From contig JAICYC010000020.1 of NCBI GenBank assembly GCA_025934395.1, positions 1-42,085 of the forward strand: a stretch of DNA of 42,085 nucleotides, read 5' to 3'. Each line of letters opens with the position of its first letter. The first letter of the stretch is position 1. The notes under the pieces are model-generated. The model searched no databases. It was not told the DNA's origin and worked only from the letters and a program-made list of their open reading frames with translations. A program made the position numbers and the translations under genes. Source of the stretch: Solirubrobacteraceae bacterium. GTDB taxonomy: Bacteria > Actinomycetota > Thermoleophilia > Solirubrobacterales > Solirubrobacteraceae. Shown here piece by piece: positions 15,291 to 23,901 of the stretch.

Positions 15291-16844
15291 ATGCGCCCCC
15301 GCCGCATCCTCGCGCTCTGCTCGCTCACCCTCGCGTGCGGGTTGACGGCCCTCGCGGGTGCCGCGGGCGCGCCCGGCAGCGCCGCCGCCGCGCGCGCCGC
15401 CCATCACGCGCGGGCGGCGAAGGCGCTGAGCGTCCCCACGGCGCTCGCACGACTGCTCGCCTCGGGTTCGATCGAACAGAGCGCATACGCGCGCTACACC
15501 GCTGCCTACAGCGCTGCGACGAGATCGCTCTCGCGCCTGTCGGGCACGCGCAGGAGCGAGCTCGGCGCCGTGCTCGCCAACCTTCGCGCGATCGCTGCGG
15601 CGGGCGGGTTCATCCCCTCGCGCCTGCCCGCGCTGTTCCTCACGCTGGAACGCAACCGCCAGTGGTGGACCACCGAACCCCTGCTCTCCAGCGGCGAGCG
15701 CGTGAGCTTCCCCGGGAGCAAGATCGTCTGGGAGTACTACACGGGCCAGGGCGTGGAGATCCAGTGGCTGGGGACGTTCGGCGAGGCCAACGGCTTCTAC
15801 GGCAACCACGAAAACACCAACCTCCGCCAGCTGCTGGGCGAAGTGCTGCCGCTCGCCACCCAGCGCGCCGGCGGGCTCGCATGGGAGTACCTGTTCCGTT
15901 TCGACGGCGGCGTCCCGCCCTGGACGAGCGGCCTCTCCCAGGGCACGGCGCTGCAGGTGCTCGCCCGCTCGTGGTCGCGCTTCAAGGAACCCGCGCTGCT
16001 GCAGGCGGCGCAGAAGGCGCTGGGCATCTTCCAGCGCACGCCGCCCCAGGGCGTGCGCGTGAGCACCGCGGCGGGAGCGGAGTACGCCGAGTACACCTAC
16101 ACCCCCGGGGACCGCATCCTCAACGGCTTCATCCAGTCGCTCGTGGGCCTCTACGACTACACCTCGATCACCAAGGACCCGCTCGGGCTGAAGCTCTTCG
16201 AAGCGGGCGACGCGGAGGCGCGGGCAGAGGTTCCCCACTACGACACCGGCGCCTGGTCGCTGTACGACCAGCACGGCGAATCCAACCTCAACTACCACGA
16301 ACTGCTGACCGAATTCCTCCAGCACCTGTGTGAACGCACGCGCGGCGGGTTGCCGCTCACCACCGCGAGCCCGCCGCCCGCGGGCGCCCCGACCTCGCCC
16401 ACGACGACGCCCACCACGACGCCCGGCACCACGCCGACGACGACCACGACCACGGGCGGTGGCTCCCCCGCCCCCTCCGCGCGGGCCGCCGGGAGCACGC
16501 CCGCGGCGGCGGTCCCCGGCGACTCGATCTACTGCACGACCGCTCAACGCTTCACCGCGGACCTGAGGACGCCGCCGAAGGCCACGATCCTGACCACCAA
16601 GCTCCGCGGCGGAACGCGCGCGGGCGTGCAGATCTCCCTCTCGAAGATCTCCAGCGTCACGATGACCGTGCGCCAGGGCTCGCGGACCGTTGCCCGCAAC
16701 GGCGCGATCCTCGAACGCGGCCGCCCGAAGCTGCTGTGGGTCACCCCATCCTCAGGTGGGACGTTCACCGTCACGATCGCCGCGCGCGACCTCGCGGGCA
16801 ACTTCTCCACGACCAGCGCGACCGTCGTGGTGAGCCACCACTAG
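15291..16844 (+). CDS. Secreted D-glucuronyl C5-epimerase-like protein
   Basis: A 517-residue exported protein with a signal peptide (MRPRRILALCSLTLACGLTALAGAAG). Residues about 195-350 match the C-terminal catalytic domain of heparosan/heparan glucuronyl C5-epimerase (GLCE_C): WTSGLSQGTALQVLARSW, RILNGFIQSLVGLYDYTS, YDTGAWSLYDQHG and LNYHELLTEFLQHL are all recognisable. In characterised homologues this domain inverts C5 of glucuronate in a polysaccharide using conserved tyrosines. A Thr/Pro-rich linker (about 365-405) leads to a C-terminal Ig-like domain (about 430-517). ATG 15291 is chosen because a TAGCAT box lies 7 nt upstream and the signal peptide starts there. No glycan-synthesis gene is adjacent, so substrate and activity are open; a polysaccharide lyase or other alpha-toroid enzyme is an alternative. 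Confidence 0.8.
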   Translation: MRPRRILALCSLTLACGLTALAGAAGAPGSAAAARAAHHARAAKALSVPTALARLLASGSIEQSAYARYTAAYSAATRSLSRLSGTRRSELGAVLANLRAIAAAGGFIPSRLPALFLTLERNRQWWTTEPLLSSGERVSFPGSKIVWEYYTGQGVEIQWLGTFGEANGFYGNHENTNLRQLLGEVLPLATQRAGGLAWEYLFRFDGGVPPWTSGLSQGTALQVLARSWSRFKEPALLQAAQKALGIFQRTPPQGVRVSTAAGAEYAEYTYTPGDRILNGFIQSLVGLYDYTSITKDPLGLKLFEAGDAEARAEVPHYDTGAWSLYDQHGESNLNYHELLTEFLQHLCERTRGGLPLTTASPPPAGAPTSPTTTPTTTPGTTPTTTTTTGGGSPAPSARAAGSTPAAAVPGDSIYCTTAQRFTADLRTPPKATILTTKLRGGTRAGVQISLSKISSVTMTVRQGSRTVARNGAILERGRPKLLWVTPSSGGTFTVTIAARDLAGNFSTTSATVVVSHH

Positions 16845-16860
16845 CGGCACCCCACGCACC

Positions 16861-16866
16861 TAGACT
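16861..16866 (+). promoter_or_regulatory. -10 box (TAGACT) upstream of the four-TM protein gene
   Basis: TAGACT lies 8 nt before a GTG at 16875, which opens a 14-codon ORF whose TGA overlaps the ATG of the main gene (16916). A leaderless transcript would therefore first present this short ORF. Confidence 0.4.
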
Positions 16867-16915
16867 TGGTGTCGGTGAGCACGACCGCAGCCACTTCGGC
16901 GCCGCGACGCGCCCG

Positions 16916-17695
16916 ATGACGCGCGTGATCGCCGCGTGGCGGAACCTCGAGGCCGAGGGCCGGCCCGCGGTGTTCGCCGCGCTCGGGCTGTTCGTGGCGA
17001 TGTTCCTGCCCTGGTACAGCAAGAGCGACACGGTGGTGGTGGAAAAGGCCAGCAAGGCGGGCCACGCGGCGGCGCTCGCCAGCCAGACGAGCCTCAACGC
17101 GTTCCAGGCGTTCTCGTTCGTGGAGGCCGCCGTGCTGCTCGTCAGCGGCGGGGTGCTGCTGCTGCTGTTCAAGCGCGCCGAGGGCGCGCACTTCCGCATG
17201 CCGGGCGGCGACGGCGCCGTCGTGATGGCGGCCGGCGCGTGGGCTGCGGTGCTCGTCTTCTACCGGCTGATCGACAAGCCCGGGCTGCAGGGCAACCAGC
17301 GCGTGACCGCCACCGTCGGCGTCGAGTGGGGCATCTTCGTCGCGCTGCTGCTCGCGATCGGGCTCGCGTACGCCGGGCATCGCATGCGCCTCGCCTCCCG
17401 CCCGGAACCGCCGCTTCGCGCCTCGCACCGCAGGCGGCCCCGCCGGCCCGAACGGGCCGAACGGCCGGAACGGCCCGAAGCTCCCGAACGCCCCGACCCG
17501 CCCCTCCCCGCCGACGGGCCCCCGACCGAAGCGACCGAGGCGCTGCGCACGGCATCCGCGCGGGCGGGCTCGAGCGCGCCCGTGCCGGCGCGCGCGCCCG
17601 GCGGGCGGACACGCGAGCGCTTCCCCCCCGCGCCGCCCGCCCGCTCGTCGGGGGAGCAGCTCTCGTTCGAGGATCCGCCCGCGCACACCGAGTGA
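16916..17695 (+). CDS. Four-TM membrane protein with a Pro/Arg/Glu-rich cytoplasmic tail
   Basis: A 259-residue protein of unknown function. Hydrophobic segments lie at about residues 19-35 (VFAALGLFVAMFLPWY), 66-85, 100-118 and 137-157. The motif FLPWYS after the first segment recurs in small actinobacterial membrane proteins of unknown role. After about residue 165 the sequence becomes Arg/Pro/Glu-rich and repetitive (RPERAERPERPEAPERPDPP), probably disordered and cytoplasmic. ATG 16916 begins the conserved-looking part. A short ORF from GTG 16875 ends in ATGA overlap with this start, so translation may be coupled, or the true N-terminus may be disrupted by a frameshift. Confidence 0.75.
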   Translation: MTRVIAAWRNLEAEGRPAVFAALGLFVAMFLPWYSKSDTVVVEKASKAGHAAALASQTSLNAFQAFSFVEAAVLLVSGGVLLLLFKRAEGAHFRMPGGDGAVVMAAGAWAAVLVFYRLIDKPGLQGNQRVTATVGVEWGIFVALLLAIGLAYAGHRMRLASRPEPPLRASHRRRPRRPERAERPERPEAPERPDPPLPADGPPTEATEALRTASARAGSSAPVPARAPGGRTRERFPPAPPARSSGEQLSFEDPPAHTE

Positions 17696-17725
17696 CGCGC
17701 GCTCGCCGCGCGGCGAGCCGCCACC

Positions 17726-17731
17726 TATCAT
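17726..17731 (+). promoter_or_regulatory. Possible -10 box (TATCAT) for the MoxR-VWA genes
   Basis: TATCAT overlaps the first possible ATG (17730) and lies 10 nt before the second in-frame ATG (17742). If it is the -10 box, transcription begins near 17740 and 17742 is the real start. Confidence 0.3.
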
Positions 17732-17741
17732 GGCGCTCACG

Positions 17742-18630
<889 letters not shown>

Positions 18631-18641
<11 letters not shown>

Positions 18642-20079
18642 CGAGGACGCTGGAGCAGCCGGCCGGGGCCCCAAGGCGGCCTCCGACGGGGTCGACCGGA
18701 GCTCCACGCCGGCGTCGCGCGGCCTGCCGGCGCGGATCCTCGAGCTCGGCGAAGAGCTGCGCCGCGAAGGCGTCGCGGTCGGGACCTCGGAGATGCTCGA
18801 CGCGTTCGCGGTGCTCGGCGAGGTGAGCTGGACCTCGCAGGAGGACTTCCGCGAGGCGCTCGCCGCGACGCTCGCCAAGAGCCAGGAGGACAGGCGCGTG
18901 TTCGAGCTCGTGTTCGATCGGTTCTTCTTCCGCGCGGTGGAGATCGCCGCCGCGCGCGAGGGGGTGCGCGAGGAGGGCGCGCTCGAGCTCGGCGAGCTGT
19001 CCGCCGAGGAGCTCGACGCCCTGCGCGAGCAGATCGCCGCCGCGCTGCGGGACGGCAGCGAGGGCGCGATGCGAGACCTCGCGCGGATGGCGATCGCCGC
19101 GTTCGCGCGGCGCCAGGAGGGCTCCGGCGTGATCGGCGTCGACGTGCAGCGGATCCGCCGCGCTCTGGGCCTGCGCGCGGAGCCCCAGCCCGAGCTGCCG
19201 GAGGGCGACCCCCGCCGCGACGGGCTCCCGCGCGATCAGCTGCGCCGCTTCGAGGCGCTGTTGCGGCGCGAGCTCGAACGCGCGCAGATCGAGCGCACCG
19301 GCCAGCTGCCCCCCTCGCGCCCGCTCGGCGAGCTCGACCGCGCGCTCCCCTCGGGCCCGCTCGCCGACCTGGCGGCCGTCCACCGCGTGGTGGCCCAGCT
19401 GCGCAGACGCCTCGCCACGCAGGGGCTGCAGATGCGCGGGCACCAGCGCCACGCACACGTGGACGTGCGTCGCACGATGCGCGCCTCGCTGCAGACCGGC
19501 GGCGTGCCGGTGGAGCTGAAGTTCCGTCCCAAGCGCCCCAAACGACCGGAGATCTACGTGCTGTGCGACGTGTCCACGAGCGTCACCTCCGCGTCGGTGT
19601 TCTTCCTGTCGGTGCTGCACGCGCTGCACGACACGTTCCGCAAGATGCGCTCGTTCGTGTTCATCGAGCGGATCTCCGAGGTCACCGACATCTTCGAAGG
19701 CGAGCGCGAGTTCAAGACCGTCAGCGAACGAATCAGCAACGACGCGGGCGTGGCGGACATCTCCGGCTACACGGACTACGGGCGTGTGTGGTCGGAGTTC
19801 CTCCAGGAGGTCGAGGACGACCTGCACCCGCGGGCCACCGTGATCGTGCTCGGCGACGCGCGCACCAACGGACGGGACCCGCGCGCGGACGTGTTCGCGC
19901 AGATCGCCTCGCGCGCCGGTCGCACGTTCTGGCTGAACCCCGAGCCGCACCTGTACTGGAACTACGGTGACTCGGTGATCGCCGCCTACGAGCAGCACTG
20001 CAAGGCGTTCGAGTGCTGGACGACCGCGCAGCTCGAGGACTTCGTGCGCGCGCTGACACGGCCCGTGGTTGCCGCCTAG
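18631..20079 (+). CDS. VWA-domain protein, CoxE-like
   Basis: A 482-residue partner of the upstream MoxR ATPase. Residues about 25-270 form a helical, charged region (LPARILELGEELRREGVAVGTSEM start). The C-terminal part is a CoxE-like von Willebrand A domain: EIYVLCDVSTSVTSAS with the MIDAS DxSxS at D313, GYTDYGRVWSEFL providing the MIDAS Thr, and VIVLGDARTNGRDP for the second Asp. This pair type assists metal insertion in aerobic CO dehydrogenase maturation. No xanthine-oxidase-type genes are in the window, so its client is unknown. A TPP riboswitch lies just downstream and belongs to the next operon. Confidence 0.88.
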
Positions 20080-20101
20080 AGCGGTGAGCCCCGCCTCGCG
20101 A

Positions 20102-20107
20102 TAGCAT
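20102..20107 (+). promoter_or_regulatory. -10 box (TAGCAT) of the thiamine-precursor transporter operon
   Basis: TAGCAT lies about 20 nt before the TPP aptamer, in the 144-bp gap after the VWA gene. It would start the RNA near 20114. No convincing -35 is seen. Confidence 0.4.
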
Positions 20108-20126
20108 CGAGCAACGAGCGAACACA

Positions 20127-20223
20127 ACCAGGGGGGCTGGCGGTAGGCCGGCTGAGATGACGCCCTGGAGCTGGTACCGGCGTCGACCCTTTGAACCTGT
20201 GGGGTAATGCCCGCGGAGGGAGC
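20127..20223 (+). ncRNA. TPP riboswitch (thi box)
   Basis: The conserved thi-box core is plain: GGGGGG near the 5' end, GGCTGAGATGACGCCC (20149-20164), then ACCCTTTGAACCTG (20186-20199) and GGGGTAATGCCCGCGGAGGG (20201-20220). These are the pyrimidine- and pyrophosphate-binding helices of TPP aptamers. The 3' end GGAGGG is also the best Shine-Dalgarno for the GTG at 20224, only 4 nt away, and the 5' ACCA (20127-20130) can pair with TGGT over that start codon. No separate terminator hairpin fits in the space. Control is therefore most likely at translation initiation: TPP binding should hide the ribosome site and shut off the transporter. Confidence 0.95.
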
Positions 20224-21009
20224 GTGGTCGGAACCGAACTGCAAAGCCGTCGCGTCGCGAGAGCGCAGAGCGCAGGCGACACCGACGGGCTGGCGCTGCG
20301 CGACGTGCGGCGCGTGTTCGTGCACGGGCGCACCGAGCTCGTCGCGCTCGACGGCCTCACGCTTGCCGCGCGCGGCGGCGAGGTCCTCGCGGTGGTCGGG
20401 CCCAGCGGATGCGGCAAGAGCACGCTGCTGGAGCTCGTCTGCGGGCTCCAGCGCCCCGACGGCGGCTCGGTGCGCTCCGCTCCCGCGGTGCTGATGCCCC
20501 AGCGCGACCTGCTGCTGCCGTGGCTGAGCGCCGTCGAGAACGCGTCGCTGGCGCTGCGGATCGCAGGGCGCTCGCGCAGCGCCGCGAGCACCAGCGCGAG
20601 CGCTCTGTTCGAAGAGCTGGGGCTGGACGGCTTCCAGGACGCGCGCCCGCACGAGCTCTCCGGGGGCATGCGCCAGCGGGTCGCGTTCGTGCGCACGCTG
20701 CTGGCCGGCAAGCCCGTGTTGTGCCTCGACGAGCCGTTCGGCGCCCTCGATGCGATCACCCGCGCGGAGATGCAGGACTGGCTCGCCGGCGCGCTCGCAC
20801 GCGAGCCGCGCACCGTGCTGCTCGTGACCCACGACGTCGAGGAGGCGGTGCTGCTCGCCGACCGCGTCGCGATCCTCTCTCCGCGGCCGGGGCGTGTGCT
20901 CGACGTGCTCGCCACCGAGATCCCGCGCCCGCGCACCCGCACCGACCCGGCCGTCGTGGGCCTGCGCGAGCGGGCCCTGCGCGCGCTCGCGGACGGAGCC
21001 CGCGGGTGA
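20224..21009 (+). CDS. thiZ: ABC transporter ATP-binding protein for thiamine pyrimidine precursor
   Basis: The ATPase subunit (261 residues) of an importer of the ThiXYZ/SsuB-TauB type. Walker A is GPSGCGKST, the Q-loop is MPQRDLLLPW, the ABC signature is LSGGMRQR, Walker B is VLCLDEPFGALD, and the switch His is in LLVTHDVEEAVLLADR. GTG 20224 is chosen because the thi-box 3' end supplies its Shine-Dalgarno; the in-frame TTG at 20191 lies within the aptamer. Its stop overlaps the permease start as GTGA. The TPP riboswitch upstream and the NMT1-type binding protein downstream point to import of an HMP or formylaminopyrimidine precursor of thiamine. The gene symbol is by context. Confidence 0.9.
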   Translation: MVGTELQSRRVARAQSAGDTDGLALRDVRRVFVHGRTELVALDGLTLAARGGEVLAVVGPSGCGKSTLLELVCGLQRPDGGSVRSAPAVLMPQRDLLLPWLSAVENASLALRIAGRSRSAASTSASALFEELGLDGFQDARPHELSGGMRQRVAFVRTLLAGKPVLCLDEPFGALDAITRAEMQDWLAGALAREPRTVLLVTHDVEEAVLLADRVAILSPRPGRVLDVLATEIPRPRTRTDPAVVGLRERALRALADGARG

Positions 21010-21785
21010 GGGCGAGGGCGCTAGCGCTCGCGCCCGCCGCACTCACGGTGGTGCTGCTGCTCGGGGCGTGGGAGGCCTACGTGCAGATCGCGGGCGTCGA
21101 AGAAGCCGTCCTGCCCGCGCCCCACGCCGTCGCGAGCACGCTCTGGAGCGACCGCAGCCTGATCGCGCACAACTTCGCGGTCACCGCCGAGGAGGTCGTG
21201 CTGGGCCTCGCGCTCGCGCTCGCGGGCGGCCTCGCGCTTGCCGTCACGGTGCACCTGCTGCCGTGGGCGCGGCGCGCCGTGTACCCGCTGCTGGTGGGCT
21301 CCCAGGCCGTGCCGGTGCCCGTGATCGGGGTGCTGCTCGTGTTCTGGTGGGGGTTCGGCCTGCTGCCCAAGCTCGCCGTGATCGCCCTGATCTGCTTCTT
21401 CCCCGTCGTCGTCACCACCGTCGACGGGCTCGCCGCGGTCGACCCCGAGCAGCGCAAGCTCCTGCGCACGCTCGACGCCTCGCGCTGGCAGGCGTTCCGC
21501 CTCGGCGAGCTGCCCGCAGCGCTCCCCGCCGCGCTCAGCGGCACCCGGATCGCGCTCGCCGTCGGCGTGATCGGCGCGTTCATCGCCGAGACCACGACGC
21601 CCACCTCCGGCGCCTACCCCGGGCTCGGGCGCGAGATCCTGTCCGACGTCAACTTCCAGACCTCCCGTGCGTACGCCGGGACCGCGGTGCTGTTCGCGTT
21701 CGCGATCGCGTGCTTCTACGCGCTCGCGCTCGTCGAGCGCCGTGTGGCGCCGTGGAGCATCCAGCGACGAGAGGAGCCCCGTTGA
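21006..21785 (+). CDS. thiX: ABC transporter permease for thiamine pyrimidine precursor
   Basis: A 259-residue inner-membrane subunit of the SsuC/TauC/ThiX type with about six hydrophobic segments: LALAPAALTVVLLLGAW at the N-terminus, then about residues 58-82, 96-112, 118-136, 175-195 and 220-240. The EAA loop that contacts the ATPase is DPEQRKLLRTLDASRWQAFRLG. ALSGTRIALAVGVIGAFIAET is the next typical segment. GTG 21006 overlaps the ATPase stop by 4 bp. Its own stop overlaps the binding-protein start as TTGA, so the three genes are translationally chained behind one riboswitch. Confidence 0.9.
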   Translation: MRARALALAPAALTVVLLLGAWEAYVQIAGVEEAVLPAPHAVASTLWSDRSLIAHNFAVTAEEVVLGLALALAGGLALAVTVHLLPWARRAVYPLLVGSQAVPVPVIGVLLVFWWGFGLLPKLAVIALICFFPVVVTTVDGLAAVDPEQRKLLRTLDASRWQAFRLGELPAALPAALSGTRIALAVGVIGAFIAETTTPTSGAYPGLGREILSDVNFQTSRAYAGTAVLFAFAIACFYALALVERRVAPWSIQRREEPR

Positions 21786-22834
21786 GCAACGTCCGCAAGC
21801 TTCCCCCACCCAACCGCGCGCTTGGCCCGCGTGTGCTGCTCGCCGTGCTGCTGGCCTGCGCCGGCGTGCTCGCGAGCGCGTGCGGGAGCAAGCAGGAGCA
21901 GCTCAGCGCGTCCTCCTCCAAGCACTTCACGCTGATGCTCGACTTCTTCCCCAACGCCGACCACGCTGCGATCTACTCCGCGATCGCCCACGGCGACTTC
22001 CGCGCCGCGGGGCTCGACGTCCAGCCCGAGGCGCCCGCGGATCCCTCCGAACCGCTCAAGCTGCTCGCCGCGGGCAAGGTGGACATGGCCGTCTCCTACG
22101 AGCCCGAGCTGCTGCTCGCCCGTGACGAGGGCCTGAAGGTGGTCTCGATCGGCGCGCTCGTGCAGCGGCCGCTGACGTCGATCATCGCGCTGCCGGGACA
22201 CCACGTCGCGAAGGTCGCAGATCTCCGCGGCAAGCACGTGGGCACCGCCGGCATCGCCTATCAGTCGGCCGAGCTGCGCACCGCGCTCCAGAGCGCAGGC
22301 GTCCCACGATCGAGCGTGCGCGAAGTCAACGTGGGCTTCAACCTGATCCCCGCGATGCTCTCCGGCAAGGTCGACGCCACGATCGGCGGCTTCTGGAACT
22401 ACGAGGCCGTCCAGCTGCAGCTGATGCACAAGCGGCCGGTCGTGATCCCCGTCGACCGGGCCGGCGTGCCGAGCTACGACGAGCTCGTGCTCGCCGTCCG
22501 CGAGGACGAGGCGCACACCGACGGGGTCGACCTGCGCGCGTTCCTGCACGCGCTCACGCAGGGGGAGCGGGAGGTGCGTGGCGACCCCGCCGCAGCAGCC
22601 GCGGACGTGGTGCATGCCAACCCCTCGCTCGAACCGAAGCTGCAGCTGGAATCGATCCGCCGGACCCTCCCCGCGAGCGTTCCCGGCGAAGCGGGCAAGC
22701 CCTTCGGCTGGCAGAACCCAGCCGCGTGGGCGTCGTTCGCCACATGGATGTTCACGCACCAGCTGCTCACGCGGGACCCGCGGAGCGGGCTGCAGCCGTT
22801 CACGAACGAGTTCCTGCCGGGCCAGGGCATCTAG
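21782..22834 (+). CDS. thiY: NMT1/THI5-like substrate-binding lipoprotein
   Basis: The extracytoplasmic solute-binding subunit, 350 residues. The N-terminus has a hydrophobic signal and a lipobox-like LASAC, predicting a lipid-anchored protein. The NMT1/THI5 fold is seen in FTLMLDFFPNADHAAIYSAIAHGDFRAAGLDV. LKLLAAGKVDMAVSYEPELLLAR and LRGKHVGTAGIAYQSAEL follow. Family members bind HMP or N-formyl-aminopyrimidine breakdown products of thiamine. The TTG start at 21782 overlaps the permease stop by 4 bp. Its stop (22832-22834) directly abuts that of the convergent deacetylase gene. Confidence 0.92.
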   Translation: MSNVRKLPPPNRALGPRVLLAVLLACAGVLASACGSKQEQLSASSSKHFTLMLDFFPNADHAAIYSAIAHGDFRAAGLDVQPEAPADPSEPLKLLAAGKVDMAVSYEPELLLARDEGLKVVSIGALVQRPLTSIIALPGHHVAKVADLRGKHVGTAGIAYQSAELRTALQSAGVPRSSVREVNVGFNLIPAMLSGKVDATIGGFWNYEAVQLQLMHKRPVVIPVDRAGVPSYDELVLAVREDEAHTDGVDLRAFLHALTQGEREVRGDPAAAAADVVHANPSLEPKLQLESIRRTLPASVPGEAGKPFGWQNPAAWASFATWMFTHQLLTRDPRSGLQPFTNEFLPGQGI

Positions 22835-23890
22835 CTAGAGCGGCCAGCTCAGCCCGGCCTGTGCGCGGGCGGCGTCCACGAGCGTGCGCTCGTCCTCACG
22901 CAGGCTCCGCGCGCGCTGCTCGGCGGGCGGCTCGGCGCCGTCGAGCACCGGCAGCACCGCGCACACGCATTCGGCGAGCACCTCGCTGTGGTAGCCGCCC
23001 TCGAGCATCACGCCCACCGGGACCTCGAGCTCGCCCGCCAGCGCGCGGACGCGGCCGGCGATCCGCGCGCACGACTCGGTCTCCAGCCGGCAGCGCGCGA
23101 GCGGATCGAGTCGGTGGGCGTCGAAGCCGGCCGAGACCAGCACCAGATCCGGCGCGTACGCGCGCGCGACGGGCAGCACCACCTCGTCGATCAGCGCAAG
23201 CCACAGCGGCTCTTCGGATCCCGGCGGGACGGGCAGGTTGAGCGTGTACCCCTCCCCCGCGCCGCTGCCGGTGTCGTGCAGCGGCCCGGTTCCCGGGTAC
23301 AGGCCGTGCTCGTGCAGGCACGCCAGCAGCACGTCGGGACGCTCGCGGAAGATCTCCGCGGTGCCGTTGCCCGCGTGCACGTCCCAGTCGAGTACGAGCA
23401 CCCGCTCCACGCCGTCCTCGAGCAGTGCGCACGCCGCGGCCACCGCCACGTTGTTGAACAGGCAGAACCCCATCGCGCGGTCCGCTACGGCATGGTGGCC
23501 GGCGGGTCGGATCGCGCTGAACGCGGCGCGGTGCTCGCCGGCGAGCAGCGCGCGCGTCATCTCCGCGGCGGCCCCGGCGGCGTGCAGCGCAGCGGGCCAC
23601 GAGGCGGCGACCACAGACGTGTCGGGATCGAGCGCGCCGCCGCCGCGCTCGCACAGCTCGCGCACCCTGCGCACGTGCGCCGCGTGGTGCACGAGCTCGA
23701 GGCGCTCGGGGTCCAGTTGCGGCGCCTCGGCGCGCTGCCACCCCAGCCAGTTGCGCTCGGCGAGCGCCGCGCCGAGGCGGACGAGCCGCTCGGGCGTGTC
23801 GGGGTGTCCGGGCGAGTGCACGCGCGGGTCGTGCTCCAGGCATGCCGGATGTGACAGGAGCAGACCGGGGCGGTCGGCGTCGTGGTTCAC
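22835..23890 (-). CDS. Class II histone deacetylase-like amidohydrolase
   Basis: A zinc-dependent hydrolase of the acetoin-utilisation/acetylpolyamine amidohydrolase family, 351 residues. The N-terminus PGLLLSHPACLEHDPRVHSPGHPDTPERL is canonical. The active site shows the His pair in IRPAGHHAVADRAMGFCLFNNVAVAA, zinc ligands Asp and His in VLDWDVHAGNGT, a second Asp in LVSAGFDAH, and the catalytic-loop Gly-Gly-Tyr in MLEGGYH. Possible substrates are acetyl-lysine in proteins or acetylpolyamines. GTG 23890 begins the conserved part; a TAGTCT box ends 5 nt upstream, predicting a leaderless mRNA. It is divergent from the alcohol dehydrogenase gene with only 10 bp between the start codons. Confidence 0.9.
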   Translation of the reverse strand: MNHDADRPGLLLSHPACLEHDPRVHSPGHPDTPERLVRLGAALAERNWLGWQRAEAPQLDPERLELVHHAAHVRRVRELCERGGGALDPDTSVVAASWPAALHAAGAAAEMTRALLAGEHRAAFSAIRPAGHHAVADRAMGFCLFNNVAVAAACALLEDGVERVLVLDWDVHAGNGTAEIFRERPDVLLACLHEHGLYPGTGPLHDTGSGAGEGYTLNLPVPPGSEEPLWLALIDEVVLPVARAYAPDLVLVSAGFDAHRLDPLARCRLETESCARIAGRVRALAGELEVPVGVMLEGGYHSEVLAECVCAVLPVLDGAEPPAEQRARSLREDERTLVDAARAQAGLSWPL

Positions 23891-23895
23891 TGGCG

Positions 23896-23901
23896 AGACT
23901 A
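23896..23901 (-). promoter_or_regulatory. -10 box (TAGTCT) of the deacetylase-like gene
   Basis: TAGTCT on the minus strand ends 5 nt before GTG 23890. It overlaps by one base the ATG at 23901 of the divergent alcohol dehydrogenase gene. Confidence 0.35.

Noticed and set aside
17440-17520. RPERAERPERPEAPERPDPP-like stretch considered as a DNA repeat element
   Set aside because: It is low-complexity coding sequence in a disordered protein tail, without a fixed DNA unit or signs of mobility.
20191-20223. TTG 20191 as start of the thiamine-precursor ATPase
   Set aside because: It lies inside the conserved TPP aptamer core; GTG 20224 follows the aptamer and has the ribosome binding site.
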